Shown: positions 10,498 to 22,491, numbered from the stretch's first letter. The stretch: 64,000 nt of DNA from Dallia pectoralis (GCA_029465975.1 CM055744.1:2865552-2929551); one strand, 5' to 3'. The notes: a model not told the origin generated them from the letters alone. Numbers and translations: made by a program.

Positions 10498-11511
10498 CGA
10501 ATACACCAGGATGTCATCAATGTCACGAAAAATGTTGTTCACAAAGGACTGGAAAACCGACGGTGCATTCATCAACCCGTATGGCATCACCAGGTATTCC
10601 TAATGACCTGAAGTGGTGCTGAATGCTGTTTTCCACTCATCTCCCTCCCGGATACGCACCAAATTGTATGCGCTCCTGAGATCCAACTTTGTGAAAAAAC
10701 GGGCCCCATGCATTGACTCGATCGCAGCTGAAATCAGTGGGAGAGGATACCGATAACGAACTGTGATGCTGTTCAGCGCTCGGTAATCAATGCATGGTCG
10801 CAAGCCGCCGTCCTTCTTTTTTACAAAGAAAAAGCTCGAGGAGGCTGAGGAGGTGGAATGGCGGATCATCCCCTGTCTCAATGCCTCGTACACATACGTC
10901 TCCATCGCCTGTGTCTCTGCCTGAGACAGGGGATACACGTGACTATGTGGTGGTACAGAGCCTACTTGTAGATCGATCGCGCAATCTCCCGGGCGATGAG
11001 GAGGTAATTTCGTTGGCAATTTTGTTTCGAAAATGTAATTGCCAGATCAGAATATTCGGGAGGAATACGCACAGAGGAGACACTGTCTGGACTTTCCACT
11101 GTTGTTGCACCGACGGAAACACCCATACACCTTCCCTGACACTCCCGTGACCACCCCGTCAAGGTCCTCTGAGGCCATGAAAATTGTGGATTGTGTCGGG
11201 ACAGCCAGGGCATACCCAACACTACGGGGAAAGAAGGTGAGTCAATTACTTGTAAAGAAATCATTTCTGTGTGAGTATGCTGTGTAATCATTCGTACTGG
11301 TACCGTAACCTGCGTCACCATCCCCGAACCCAACGGCCGACTGTCCAGACCCGTAATGGTTCAGGCACACGCCAGCGGCACCACCGGAATCTGAAGACTA
11401 CTGGCATAGGTTTTATCAATGAAATCCCCAGCTGCGCCTGAATCTACGAGCGCCTTACACTGGGGAGACAGAGGGGAAGTCGGAAAACATACAGTGATGG
11501 TTGTGTGGGTG
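10498..11511 (-). pseudogene. Gypsy pol fragment (protease and partial RT)
   Basis: An aspartic-protease active site (ALVDSGAAGDF) lies near 11420-11450, followed after an in-frame TGA by LGMPWLSRHNP. After a frame change near 11020 the RT fingers/palm follow: PPHRPGDCAIDL, FFVKKKDGGLRPCIDYRALN, FTKLDLRSAYN and VMPYGL. A TAA interrupts just before EYLVMPYGL. The catalytic DD region is shortened by a small deletion (NIFRDIDDILVYS), then homology ends. This copy is dead. Confidence 0.85.
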
Positions 11512-12423
11512 TCAGAGGGCCCGGACAGAGTGTAAAGGTGTTCTTACCTTCCTCGTCACAGGAGTGTCAGACTTCCCCTCCCCGGTTCTACCGACCCGCT
11601 GGTAGCAGTGGGAGGCAGAGTGCCCTTTCCTGCCACAAAAGGTGCACTCCCGAGACAGCACGGTCTCCCTGGACGCGGCGCCTCCCACCTCCATCGGCTC
11701 GGGAGCGACAACCGAGCTGACTGGAACGAAGGGAACGGGCCCGGAGCGTCCGCGAGTATTGAGGAGGTTGTCCATCTTAATGGCCATCTCCACCAATTCC
11801 TCGAAGGAGAGGTTAGCGTCCTTACACGCCATCTCCCGACGAACGTCCGGGTTCAAACGTACCCGAAATATATCGCTGTAAGCCTGTTCGTTCCACCCAG
11901 CTCCCGCTGCCAGGGTCCTGAACTCCAGCGCGAACTCCTGGACGCTGCTCTTCCCCTGGCTCAGGAGGGCAAGGCGCTCGCCAGCCTCCCTCCCCTCGGG
12001 CATTTGATCAAACACCGAGCGGAAGTAGGCGGCAAACGCCCCGTAGTCCCTCAGGATAGGTCCCCTCTCCGACCAGATGGCGTTGGCCCAAGCGAGAGCC
12101 TTCCCGGAGAGGCAGGTGATGAGGGCGGCGACTTTTTGTCTCTCGGAGGGCGCTGGGTTTAGGTCCTCGAAATACAGCTCTAGCTGGAGGAGGAAACCCT
12201 GGCAGCGGTCTGCCGCTCCGTCATATGCCGCGGGTCGCTGAAGTTTCAACACCCCCACTTCAGGTGGTGGGGTGCTCGGCAGAGGGATCTCGGCCAGGTC
12301 CACTGGTACAGAACGCTGCTGCGCCAACTGTCTCATGGTCTCGGTCAACGCTGTGATGGCTTCTCCCATGGCGGTCAGCGCTGCCGAGTGCTGGCCGAGG
12401 GTTCTCTGGACGTCTGGTTCCAT
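11512..12423 (-). CDS. Gypsy gag (sushi/RTL-like) with CCHC knuckle
   Basis: The ATG at 12421-12423 lies about 30 nt inside the LTR border and opens 303 uninterrupted codons. Near residue 80 the capsid-like segment starts (LELYFEDLNP, KVAALITCL, ALAWANAIW), matching the sushi gag family from which mammalian PEG10/RTL genes derive. Near residue 265 is a zinc knuckle, CTFCGRKGHSASHC (C-x2-C-x4-H-x4-C). The product would form particles and bind element RNA. The pol frame follows with overlap in another frame, as is usual. The ORF is intact although pol is not. Confidence 0.85.
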   Translation of the reverse strand: MEPDVQRTLGQHSAALTAMGEAITALTETMRQLAQQRSVPVDLAEIPLPSTPPPEVGVLKLQRPAAYDGAADRCQGFLLQLELYFEDLNPAPSERQKVAALITCLSGKALAWANAIWSERGPILRDYGAFAAYFRSVFDQMPEGREAGERLALLSQGKSSVQEFALEFRTLAAGAGWNEQAYSDIFRVRLNPDVRREMACKDANLSFEELVEMAIKMDNLLNTRGRSGPVPFVPVSSVVAPEPMEVGGAASRETVLSRECTFCGRKGHSASHCYQRVGRTGEGKSDTPVTRKVRTPLHSVRAL

Positions 12424-12441
12424 GGCTCCGTATAGTTCTTG

Positions 12442-12453
12442 GTGTGGAATTCT
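12442..12453 (-). promoter_or_regulatory. primer-binding site next to LTR end
   Basis: On the minus strand the LTR ends TTGACA at 12453, followed by G and then AATTCCACAC (12451-12442). The complement GTGTGGAATT occurs 32 bp downstream of a TATA-like box in the solo LTR at 20188-20625 (20380-20389). This fits Tf1/sushi self-priming, where the RNA 5' end anneals to the PBS. Confidence 0.55.
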
Positions 12454-12600
12454 GTCAAGGGTTGTCGGTGTTCGGAAGGATGGATCCAGACGTACTTAAA
12501 TAACCCGAAGAACACTCTCGTCAGCCCTTTTATGTCCGACACTCTTAATCACAATCAAATTAAACATGTATTAACGTCTCAGGCCCGAACTACGGCTTTA

Positions 12601-12985
12601 TAAGAATACAATGATGTTGAGCATTGCTAGTGTAAAGATTATTGTCAGCTTACCTGTTCAAAAGACATGAAAAACACAGGTCAAACAAGGAACGTTTTCA
12701 TTTAGTCTACACCGCACTTAATCATGTACTGAATACGACTTCTATTCTGCCAATCAGCAACAGGTGCGTAGTGTGACGCTTGGGTGCCCCCTGCTGACGA
12801 ACCTAAGTTTAACCATAATGATTTTACTTTGAACACAGTGCAAACCAGTAATACAGATACAGATATACAATAATGTCTTTACCAAGTTCAAAATTTAAAG
12901 GGGGGTGCAATTTCTAAACTCCGAAATACTCAGTGCTACACATGCAATGATTACAGAATAAGCAAAAAAATGCAACGAATGGCAA
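12601..12985. other. no gene recognised
   Basis: This is a mixed-composition stretch between the Gypsy LTR remnant and the Harbinger fragment. It may hold the 3' part of the Harbinger element. No ORF or repeat could be supported. Confidence 0.4.
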
Positions 12986-13339
12986 TCACTGGTTTTTGAA
13001 ATCCAAAACAAATCCTAAACAGAAATAGTGTCTAACTATTGCGTCCCTTGTTGCACGTCCTGTTCGCTCGTTCTGGCAGAATGCAGGAGGTTGGTTAGGG
13101 TCTCCAAGGGGCTCAGGTGCATCATTGTCAGCACAGAGAGGGACATTGCGCTTAGTAGCGATGTTGTGCAGGACAATACAGGCAAGGGTTATGTTGCATG
13201 CTTTCTGTGGTTCCGCTCTCAGGTAGTTAAGGCATGCAAAGCGCCTCTTAAGAACTCCATTTAAACGCTCAATTGCACATCTTGTTCTGCAATGAGCAGT
13301 GTTGAAGCGTGCCTCCGCCGGTTTTTTAATCTGGATCAA
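12986..13339 (-). pseudogene. PIF/Harbinger transposase (HARBI1-like) C-terminal fragment
   Basis: The frame carries AEARFNTAHCRTRCAIER, with the third acidic catalytic residue in IERLNGVLKRRF, then ITLACIVLHNIA, the standard C-terminal order of DDE_Tnp_4/HARBI1 nucleases. The first two catalytic Asp residues and the N-terminus are missing because homology begins abruptly at about 13330. The fragment therefore has no activity of its own. Confidence 0.8.
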
Positions 13340-13348
13340 ATCTTCAGT

Positions 13349-14215
13349 TTGTGTTGTTCAAAACTTGTCAGTAGGAATTGGATGACTTTGATCCAAAAAA
13401 CAGGATTATCTTGATCCCAACAGGGGGTAGGATTCCAAGGTGGATTCCAGGAAGAAAATGTAGTAAAACGTTAAAATTGGACAAATAATACACTTGTTTC
13501 ATTTTGTGTATATACTTGTATTTATATTTTGCACTTGACTTGTGATAAAGTAGACATAGGCTACAAATTAAGCTATTCAGTATAATAAAGTAAAAATTAA
13601 ATTGTCCCCATGAAATAATCCCCCAAACCGATTTCAATAACAAACAACACCAATATAGTCAATGTTTCTGTCATTCATCACTGTATATTAATTTCAAACC
13701 AAAGTTAAACTCCAGATCTGCCCCCTAACAGCAGGCCTTGGAAATGCTGGTCTCTCCTCCTCAGTTGAAGAACCCTGCACAATCTTTATTTTGTTAACTA
13801 TTGGAAATTTGGCATTTTGTTTATAAGTTTTTTTATGTTTTCAAAATGTATTTGTTAATATATATTTGTTTTATAAATATATTTGTAATAAAAGAAAATG
13901 TGAATGGAAGTGGATGTTTGTTATTTTTGTGTTTTGTCTGAAAATAACAAACATTTACAGTGACCCCATGTCGGCTCTTCTACCTGTTCTTTACATGGCT
14001 GGTAGCCCACATTGTGATATGTTGTCCAATTTAGACCACTGTGTATCTGGATTTAGTTATCGTGAAAACTGTGTATCTGGATCAGGGTGATCAAGTCCAA
14101 TGTTGCTTTGAAAAACTGGCATAAAAGTAATACGGATTTCCTGATCCTGAATAGAAAAAAAATGGGATTTCCAAATCTGGATGATTTTTATCCAGATTAA
14201 ATGTTTTGAACAACT
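13349..14215. mobile_element. possible non-autonomous element bounded by GTTGTTCAAAAC inverted repeats
   Basis: GTTGTTCAAAAC occurs on the plus strand near 13351 and inverted near 14197-14210, where it is followed outward by a CTGGCCC end. Both sides also carry ATCTGGAT-like motifs close by. The interior is AT-rich without a credible gene. A target-site duplication could not be defined, so the borders are tentative. The TIR style fits Harbinger-type MITEs. Confidence 0.4.
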
Positions 14216-14467
14216 GGCCCTTGGATATTTGTATGAGTAGTGGTTTTGATGTTTTATTAATTCAGTTACATGGACTCTTAATGCCACTCATTCCATCATT
14301 AAAAAAAATGAAAACAAATTGTTCTTTGGAAAGATAATTTTACTAGGAATTATGATTTTGACTTTTTAAAGGTGTTTTTTGTTATTACAATGTGAAATGA
14401 AATTATGATAACAATAATTCCAATGATCTGTCATAATATTCATTGTTTTATCTGAAAGGGTCCCGTG

Positions 14468-17114
14468 CAGGGCCGTGCAGAGACCTTAGGAGGGGCAGGT
14501 GCTCAAAGTATAAAAGGGGCGCATTGAACAAGGCTTTAAATAGCGGTGCTCAAAATATCAATAGAGCAATATATTGTGAAGCATTCCTTGCCGATTCGCG
14601 TATCGATACGGATGATTATGTATTGATATGGCAGCAAATGCTGTGATGCATTTTTGAAAAAGAAACCGAAAAAAATAAATAGAAAAGACAATTTTAAGTT
14701 TAAAAGTTAAAGAAGATTCTGTCCACCTAATAATAACTCTGGGATTCGAAACCTACATGTCTTCAGTTGTCCCAAACTGATGTCTTTTTCTTCTCTGGTC
14801 TACAGAATAATTAAGAACAGCTGTTATAGTAAAAACTATAGAAAACGTTATAGTAAAATTGACATGGCCATGTTTTCGTACATGTTTCGTACAGTACAAT
14901 ATAATTTGCAATGTCAGCATTTGTGGCTAGTTTGATGGCAAAAACTGAATTACAAAAATACAAGAGTTACATTAATAATTGCATTAAAATACAGCAAAAA
15001 GTCCTTGACTGAGTATGCTGCCTTTGCTGTTGTTGTTGTTGCTGCTGCTGATACTGGAGTTGACTGTAGACATTAAAACAACAAACATATAGGAGATATA
15101 TTAGCTGATTAAACAATTGTTATGTGACCATGACAATATGTAAATATTGCTGACAGTGTTTGGAACTTGCTCACTGACCTGCCAAGGCTGACTGCTCCTA
15201 GAAAATAAGAGCCTCCCAACTGGCCTCCCAACTGGCTGCTGCACACCAAGAGCTGCAGGTAGAGAAAATAAGATACCAGATTCAAAAAAGTACATTTATT
15301 AGAGAAAAACAACATTAATTGGTCGATATGATGATGATGGTGGCCATGGCAGGGGTAAGAGTGAGAAAGAAAAATCTATATAGACAGAGGTGTGTGTGTG
15401 TTTGTGTGCCTTCAGTATACAATATTGTGATCATGATTTTAAATTACATTGTGACAATGAGATGTAGTTGGATTTTGATTGATTATTTGATATTTTGACA
15501 TTTATTTCCAGAGAGATATTATTGACTTTAAAGGCTATATTGGTCTTGCTGTTGTAAACACTGTTGCTATTCTAGGAGAAAAAAATCTGCTTTTCTGAAT
15601 TGTTTTTATTTTTATAATGATAATTAACAATAGGGCTAGGCGGGGCTTAAGCCCCGGGGCCCGAGTAAGGAGGGGGCCCGTGATTGGCTGTGGAGCAGAT
15701 TGACTATTACTAGCCATCTGATTGCCAAAGCCTTACCACGCCCCGCACAAATTAGTCCTGTTATTTAGTGGCACTTTGCCGTATATTCCATGCATTATCA
15801 TGCAATCATTATCATTAATATTATAGTGACCGTTCGCAAAGACCAGCCTTTTTTAGTTACTGTGTGACCAGCCAGGCGGCTCTCACGAGTCACGCACATC
15901 TTGTTCTCACTCACGCAGTGAAAAAAACATTGACTAATGTTACACTGAGAGTGACTACGCTCCGACATAAAAGAGAGAGCTCAGAGCAGCTTACTGTTGA
16001 TATGAAACAAAGTCTCAACTTTCAAATATTGTCATTTAAGCAATAACTTTTTTCAAATTCAAGTCCATTGACGTTAATCTACTGACTGCTTTGTTATGAT
16101 TGGTCAGGTCGCCTGTCAATCAAACCCCCGTGGGCAGCAGGGCATGGTGAATTGAAACGTCACGTTTTAATTTGATATAGCAATCACATTTATTCTATAT
16201 TTAACTTGTGAACGACCGACCTGCTGCTGCACGTAGGCCTATCAGAAGATGGCTGTTTGCGCCTTATTAGAATATACGCATCAACTAATCATTCGCCTCC
16301 ACTCTTCACTTCATTCTAGACTGAACTTGAGACGGTTTTGCACAGCGCACTTGCGTTCCGACCCTGAAACATCAGAAAGAAAGTAATTTACTGCCATTGA
16401 CTGAATCACATTTGTAAAATAAATAAGAATGAATGTTGAATTTATAGTGAAAACTATGTATTGTATATTTGATTACTTTATACAATATAATATTATTTAG
16501 TGCTTTAAGTTTTTCAGTATAGGTAGATTTCTTATGTGCCTTTGTTCTATTGTTATTTGTGACTCTTGTCATCAGTAAGCTTGAGATTATTTTCTTAAGA
16601 TACTATTATTTTTTGTGATATTGAAATTTGTCACAAGAATAATTCAATTTTAGTGGCATAACATTTTGATATGATAAAAATCGTATTAAAAGTAATATAA
16701 CTTGACTGTGAAGTATATCATAGATAGATATGACTCGTATATTGATATATCATTTAGCTCTCTGCCCACCCCTATATTTGCTATTAGCAAGCCATGTTGA
16801 CAGGTTAGTGTTCATCTAACAGCTTATGTGTAAAAATGTGTTTCATGCTTATCCTGACCAGATCACCAGAAAGATGAAACATCGACTTCATCTGCTGCTG
16901 GAGATAATGAGACTGAGCAAGGAGATAATGTTTCTGAATTCTGAATGATTCTAGATTATATTTATGTAAAACAACTTCAGCAGTGTTTTAGAAAAATGTG
17001 TGGGGGGGTTCTCTCTCTCTCTCTCTCTTTAGTTGGTGACCTAAAGTGGTGGTGGTGGGGGGGCCTGCAGTAACTCATAGCCCCGGGGCCCAGTGAGCTC
17101 CTAATGCGGCCCTG
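14468..17114. mobile_element. hAT-like element with CAGGGCCG termini
   Basis: The left end CAGGGCCGTG (14468) and the inverted right end CGGCCCTG (17114) give an 8-bp terminal inverted repeat, and TTAGGAG motifs follow inside both ends. The flanking 8-mers GTCCCGTG (14460-14467) and CTCCTGTG (17115-17122) match at 6 of 8 positions, consistent with an aged hAT duplication. A GC-rich block near 15640-15680 resembles the right end, so a nested copy is possible. The interior is AT-rich. The only coding hint is a short plus-strand frame at about 16861-16944, rich in D/E/T/S after a possible splice acceptor. Confidence 0.45.
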
Positions 17115-17556
17115 CTCCTGTGCTATTTCATTTACCATTTAATTAGAAATTTTTGTCATCATAGAATTAAGAAACATTTCATTTATTTGGAAACTTTGGA
17201 CATTTTACAGATTTTTATATAATAACAATTATTGAATGGACTTGACTGGCAATGACGCCAAATTTCAAATGGCTGGAGATTTTGTGTCAAGCCCTATAGT
17301 TTTGGATGTGACGGATAACAGTTATTATGCAACTTTATAGAATGCTCTACCCACCAAAAATATTAGATATTAATTAATAATGAAAAGCATTATATTGCAT
17401 TCCTAGCATTCTGAGTTAGCGGAGTTAATTTCGACAATATTTGACAGAAAATCAAAGATATTTATTATATATATTACTGTTCAATATATGTACATTTAAA
17501 CAACATGGTCCACTGTTTGTCTGATTGGAGCTCCAGTCTGTACTACTTTCCCAGAG

Positions 17557-17571
17557 CCACAAGAGGGTGCT
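17557..17571 (+). promoter_or_regulatory. CTCF-like motif
   Basis: CCACAAGAGGGTGCT is close to the vertebrate CTCF core. This is a motif match only. Confidence 0.2.
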
Positions 17572-17917
17572 GCTGACTCGACCATTTACAGATTCTTTGC
17601 TGGGTTGTTTTAATAAATCAGAATCAGGTATATTCGCAACGTCTGGTTACACACACAAAGGATTTTACCACGAGCTGCAGCGTTAGAGCACACATTTTAA
17701 GATGTACACAAAACAGTGCAAACAGTGCCAAACGCACAACACGAACAGTCAAGAGACCCTGCCTATTTGGCGTATGTACTGGGTAAATATAGAATGTATA
17801 CTATGTATCTGAATAGTGCAAAGGAGTAATGTCTAGATGTGTGAGCAGATTGCAGAAAAAGAAAGAGCAAAGTCCAGGTTCAAGTATCAAATTGTGCAAA
17901 AGAGCAATATCTAATTA

Positions 17918-19452
17918 TACAGGTGCTGGTCATATAATTTGAATTTGAAGATCATCCAAAAGTTGATTTATTTCAGTAATTCCATTAAAAAGGTGAAACT
18001 TGTATAATGTATACATTCAATCCACACAGACTGATATATTTCAAGTGTTCATTCCTTTTATTTTTGATGATTATAACATAAGGATGATTATAATAAAAAA
18101 TCAGTATCTCAGAAAATTAGAATATTGTGAAAAGGTTCAATATTGAAGTTACCTGGTGCAACACTCTAGTCAGCTAATTAACTCAAAACACCTGCAAAGG
18201 CCTTTAAATGGTCTCTCAGTCTAGTTCTGTAGGCTACACAATCATGGGGAAGACGACCATTGACACCTTGCACAAGGAGGGCAAGACACAAAAGGTCATT
18301 GCTAAAGAGGCTGGCTGTTTACACAGCTCTGTGTCCAAGCACATTAATAGAGAGGCGAAGGGAAGGAAAATATGTTATAGAAAAAAGTGTACAAGCAGTA
18401 GGGATAACTGCACCCTGAAGAGGATTGTGAAACAAAACCCATTAAAAAATGTGGGGGAGATTCACAAAGACTGGACTGCAGCTGTAGTCAGTGCTTCAAG
18501 AACCACCCTGCACAAATGTATGCAAGACATGTCGCATTCCTTGTGTCAAGCCACTCTTGAACAAGACACAGCGTCAGAAGCGTCTAGCCTGGGCTAAAGA
18601 CAAAAAGGAGTGGACTGCTGCTGAGTGGTCCAAAGTTATGTTCTCTGATGAAAGTAGGTTTTTGCATTTCCTTTGGAAATCAATGTCCCAGAGTCTGGAG
18701 GAAGAGAGGAGAGGCACATAATCCATGTTGCTTGAAGTCCAGTGTAAAGTTTCCACAGTCAGTGATGGTTTGAGGTGCCATGTCATCTGCTGGTGTTGGT
18801 GCACTGTGTTTTCTGATGTCCAAGGTCAACGCAGCCGTCTACCAGGAGGTTTTACAGCACTTCCTGCTGATGACCAACTTTATGCAGATGCAGATTTCAT
18901 TTTCCAACAGGACTTGGCACCTGCACACAGTGCCAAAGGTACCAGTACCTGGTTTAAGGACCATGGTATCCCTGTTCTTAATTGGCCAGCAAACTCGCCT
19001 GACCTTAACCCTATAGAAAATATATGGGGTATTGTGAAGAGGAAGATGCGATACGCCAGACCCAACAATGCAGAAGAGCTGAAGGCCACTATCAGAGCAA
19101 CCTGGGCTCTCATAACACCTGAGCAGTGCCACAGACTGATTGACTCCATGCCACGCCCCATTGCTGCAGTAATTCAGGCAAAAGGAGCCACAACCAAGTA
19201 TGGAGTGCATGTTCATACTTTTCAGTTGGCCAACATTTCTAAAACTCCTTTTTTTGTATTGGTCTTAAGTAATATTCTAATTTTCGAATAATTTTCATTA
19301 GTTGTCAGTTTTAATCATCACAATTAAATAAAATAAACATTTGAGGCTGTGTGTAATGAATTAATATAATTTCCAAGTTTCACTTTTTGAATGGAATTAC
19401 TGAAATAAATCAACTTTTTGATGATATTCTAATTATATGACCAGCACCTGTG
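17918..19452 (+). mobile_element. Tc1/mariner element, complete ends
   Basis: The ends read TACAGGTGCTGGTCATATAA (17918) and, inverted, CACAGGTGCTGGTCATATAA (19452). Similarity runs about 80 bp inward (GTTGATTTATTTCAGTAATT in both). TA target duplicates flank it (17916-17917 and 19453-19454). The total is 1535 bp, the usual size for Tc1 elements, with the transposase between the long inverted repeats. Confidence 0.9.
18244..19291 (+). pseudogene. Tc1 DD34E transposase, frameshifted
   Basis: From the ATG at 18244 (MGKTTIDTLHKEGKT) the HTH DNA-binding half is readable (IAKEAGCLHSSVSKHI). The frame shifts near 18530, giving the first catalytic Asp in MFSDESRF. A stop and shift near 18720 lead into the last part, with the second Asp in FIFQQDLAPAHSA and Glu in DLNPIENIW. 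Exactly 34 residues separate the second Asp from the Glu, the DD34E signature. With at least two frame breaks the copy is inactive but only lightly decayed. Confidence 0.88.
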
Positions 19453-20187
19453 TATACAGTTGTGCAAAATATAAGCAATGTCCCGTTATAGTACAGGATG
19501 TAAGCCGTGGTCATTCGTATCAGAGCCGATAGTGAACAGGGAGGGTAATGTGTGTGTGTGTGTGTGTGTGGGAGGGGGAGGGGCAAGTAGCTAAGGGCAG
19601 TCTAGTGCTAGGGGCATATTCCTTAGACTCACCGCCATGGGGTAGAAGCTGTTCTTGTGCTGGGATGTTTTGGTCATGATAGACTGTAGCCGTCTATCGA
19701 AATAAAGACTTCATCCCTTAGGTGTAGATCTTTTCTTTAGAGGAATTGCAAAGAAAGCCAATATGTGAATGAGTAAAGTTTTCTACACCATCAAAAGGCA
19801 ACTTGAGACTACTCTGACAAAAAGAGGTCAGAACTGCCATCACAGAATCAGAAGACACGTTTCTGAGTCAGCAGTGGATCTTCTACCATACAACTCCCTT
19901 TAATTAATCTGGCAATGGATGGTGCTAGATGCACTAGTCGAAATGCCTGAAGGTGCTTTCTCCACTGTTCTAACAATTCTTCTATGCATTCTTAATTCAA
20001 ATGATAACTTTTTTGTCACTCAGGGAGGTTGGCTACTGTTGCATTGGCCTTAAACTTCTTGATAACATTACGCATGGCCAAAACAGGAAGCTGAATGTCT
20101 TTTAACATCTGTAGACTTAAGGTTGTCCATGCTTGGCCACAATCTTGTCTAAGACCTCCTTTCTTTTTTCCATGTTCATTGCCCTAC

Positions 20188-20625
20188 TGTGAGAACTCCC
20201 TCAGAAGCCAGTCTACCTCCACCTGCGGGCAGGCTTCGGCGGTCGTCCTCCCCGGCTTTCTGAGCTGCCATCGTTATCTCCTCCCCCTGCACACCTTGTT
20301 CAGTCTCGTCATCACTACACCTTGTGTCCATTATCTCATTAGAGGACTATTTAAGCTCCCTATGTGTCGGGTTGTCTTTGTGTGGAATTGTTCTATGTTG
20401 CGTGTGATTGCTGTGCCGAATCTCATTTATAGAGTTCGGTTCATACTCCGTGTGAGGAGTTTAGTTGCTTTAATGAGTGCGCTGCGTCGCATTTCTATTT
20501 CAAGTATTAGCGTGTTTACGCTTGACAGCGTTCACCTGGTTATGCCGGTCTAAATAAAGACAGTTAGAACGCTCTCCGTGGTCCTGCCTGGCTTCATCCT
20601 TCCGTCCACCCTACACACCGTGACA
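20188..20625 (+). repeat. solo LTR, Gypsy sushi-type
   Basis: The sequence starts TGTGAGAACT and ends CACCGTGACA, flanked by CCTAC on both sides (20183-20187 and 20626-20630). It holds TATTTAA at 20348-20354, a predicted RNA start about 32 bp downstream (GTGTGGAATT, 20380-20389) and AATAAA at 20553-20558. The predicted start matches the PBS of the Gypsy remnant at 12442. The orientation follows the polyadenylation signal. Open frames inside it are incidental. Confidence 0.85.
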
Positions 20626-20630
20626 CCTAC

Positions 20631-22490
20631 ATGATTGATTTCCATATTGCAGACACTTGCAAGTTACCACAGGTGAGTTTGATTCCAATTTATAGAAGAA
20701 TCACCTGCAGAAAATATAATAATTTCTATGTTTTGAAGATATAAATAATTAACATTTTAGGTTTTGTTTCTAACATTAATTCTTTTTTTGGAAAATTATT
20801 TACATTTTACAGTTTTCAAATGTAAACCAAATATTTATTTAATTTAATTGCACTACTTTTAGCTGCTACTGTATATATACTGTATGTATTGGAAAAAGCT
20901 GTCAGAAGAGTATAAATGTTGTTGAAATGTGTGAGGGGAAAATAATGGTTGTTCGTGTAAATGTAGTTGTGGACATTTTTACTAGAAATGTTCTGTTAAT
21001 ACATTTTACAATAATACATTTTCAACAGCAATGCTAATAATCCACAGTATTACTGTCTGTCCATAATTTCTGAGCCAACCAAGCCATTACATTCCTCTCT
21101 GTTGTTAAAGTACAAATTGTACCGCAGTAAAACCATTAGGAATGCGGGCTTATAATCAGACTGCCTGGTGGCTTGTAGACAATACAATCATTGTTTGTAA
21201 CTTTTGTTGTTACCTCACTGCTGATCTTGACTTTTGTTTTTACCTCACTATTGGTCTTGACTCTTGTTGTTATCTCACTGCTGAACTTGACTCTTGTTGC
21301 TACCTCAATATAGATCTGGACTTGATAACAATGTTACATTGTAAAACATAATATCAGATTAAATTACTAGGTTACATTTATCTCTTCTGTATGTCTATGT
21401 TAAGCAAACTCCACGATTATCTAAGTACATTTTAGTTTTGCACTGCTTTCCATTGACTGATGAATAAAATATATTGTCAAACTGTGTCTGGAGAAAACCA
21501 AGGGTAACTCCCAGAGAACATGATGCTTTTGACAAGTTTGGCAGTCCTCTAATGTGATGTGACAGATGGCCTTAACTCCCCACGTTCAGACATGATGGGG
21601 GGAATGCATTAATCTCGACATTGCCCAAAGGATGTCCTTATATAGTTAACACCTGATATGACAACTATAAAAAAACGATGACTCCCAAAACTCGAGCCAC
21701 TCAGAGATCCTTCTGGTACCGTCTCCCATCCAGAGACTCGCGCTTGTGCACACTGTGTTAGTCATAACTTCCTGAGTAAGTGGACTTCAGTTCTCTTTTA
21801 GTTAAGTTCATGGGTCACACTTTTACAAGCCATCCTTTAAATAATTGGATAATAAGTGTAAATGTAATAACCAGTGTAGGAGCTGATGGAAACCGAATGC
21901 TAGAAGTACTAAGTCTAAAAATTGGCCTTAACACCTGGCTATAATGGTTCTCCTTATTTGAATAGGTGTTTGCAAGAACTTGGATGATGCAATAAAGGAT
22001 CACTTATTTCTTATAACTATGTCTGCCGTATCCAATTGTTCTCTGCCAATACTGACCAGCCAGGCTGGGGTTGTCCACAGGGTCCTTAAGTCACGAGTTA
22101 GCAAAACGTTTAGGCTGAGCGTTTACATTTTTCTTTTTTTTTATTTGTTGAATCTGTAAATATTTAATTTGTATGTCTACTCTACTTTTCATTTTAATAA
22201 TATATACTTGGTAGTTGGTAAGGTTAAGTCAATTGTACAGTATTCACCTTTAGGTTTAGGGAAACGTCTATCGTATTAGCCTGGTTTCTCACGTCGCGTG
22301 AGGTACGTTATGTAAGAAGCCAGAAGCAGGAACTGTTTATATGGGTTTTCTGTATAACCCAGCCACTACTAGGAACAGAGTAGCCAAAAAGTAAACACAT
22401 GTATTAATAACTTGAGAAAACAATAAACAGCGCAATGCAGTGCAGCGTAATCAATCCCTCTCAGTAAGACACAACGTGCAACAATACCAC
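20631..22490. other. no gene recognised
   Basis: This is AT-rich sequence with no credible ORF. It contains the short degenerate tandem repeat listed at 21199-21325. Confidence 0.5.
21199..21325. repeat. degenerate ~36-bp tandem repeat, 3-4 copies
   Basis: Units contain CTTGACT(C/T)TTGTTGTTA followed by CTCACT and diverge by several substitutions. Confidence 0.6.
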
Positions 22491-22491
22491 A

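Larger units (their letters stand above)
10498..12600 (-). mobile_element. Ty3/Gypsy (sushi-type) retrotransposon, 3'-truncated
   Basis: On the minus strand the order is: LTR remnant ending TTGACA at 12453, self-priming-type PBS, gag, protease and the start of reverse transcriptase. Homology stops at about 10498, just after DDILVYS; RNase H, integrase and the 3' LTR are absent. The upper limit of the LTR remnant is uncertain. Its end resembles that of the solo LTR at 20188-20625 (shared CATCCTTCCG and terminal TGACA), so both probably belong to related families. Confidence 0.8.
17530..19750. repeat. unclassified dispersed repeat split by the Tc1 insertion
   Basis: Sequence up to 17917 (motifs such as TTGTGCAAAAGAGCAATAT) continues in the same style after 19453 (TTGTGCAAAATATAAGCAAT). 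Removing 17918-19452 and one TA restores continuity. It includes a GT microsatellite at about 19548-19572. The look is that of a LINE 3' region, but no coding sequence supports a class. Confidence 0.4.

Noticed and set aside
11608..12162. 184-codon plus-strand ORF
   Set aside because: Shadow of the gag gene on the opposite strand.
20095..20553. 152-codon plus-strand ORF
   Set aside because: It lies almost wholly inside the solo LTR and starts in flanking DNA; a chance frame.
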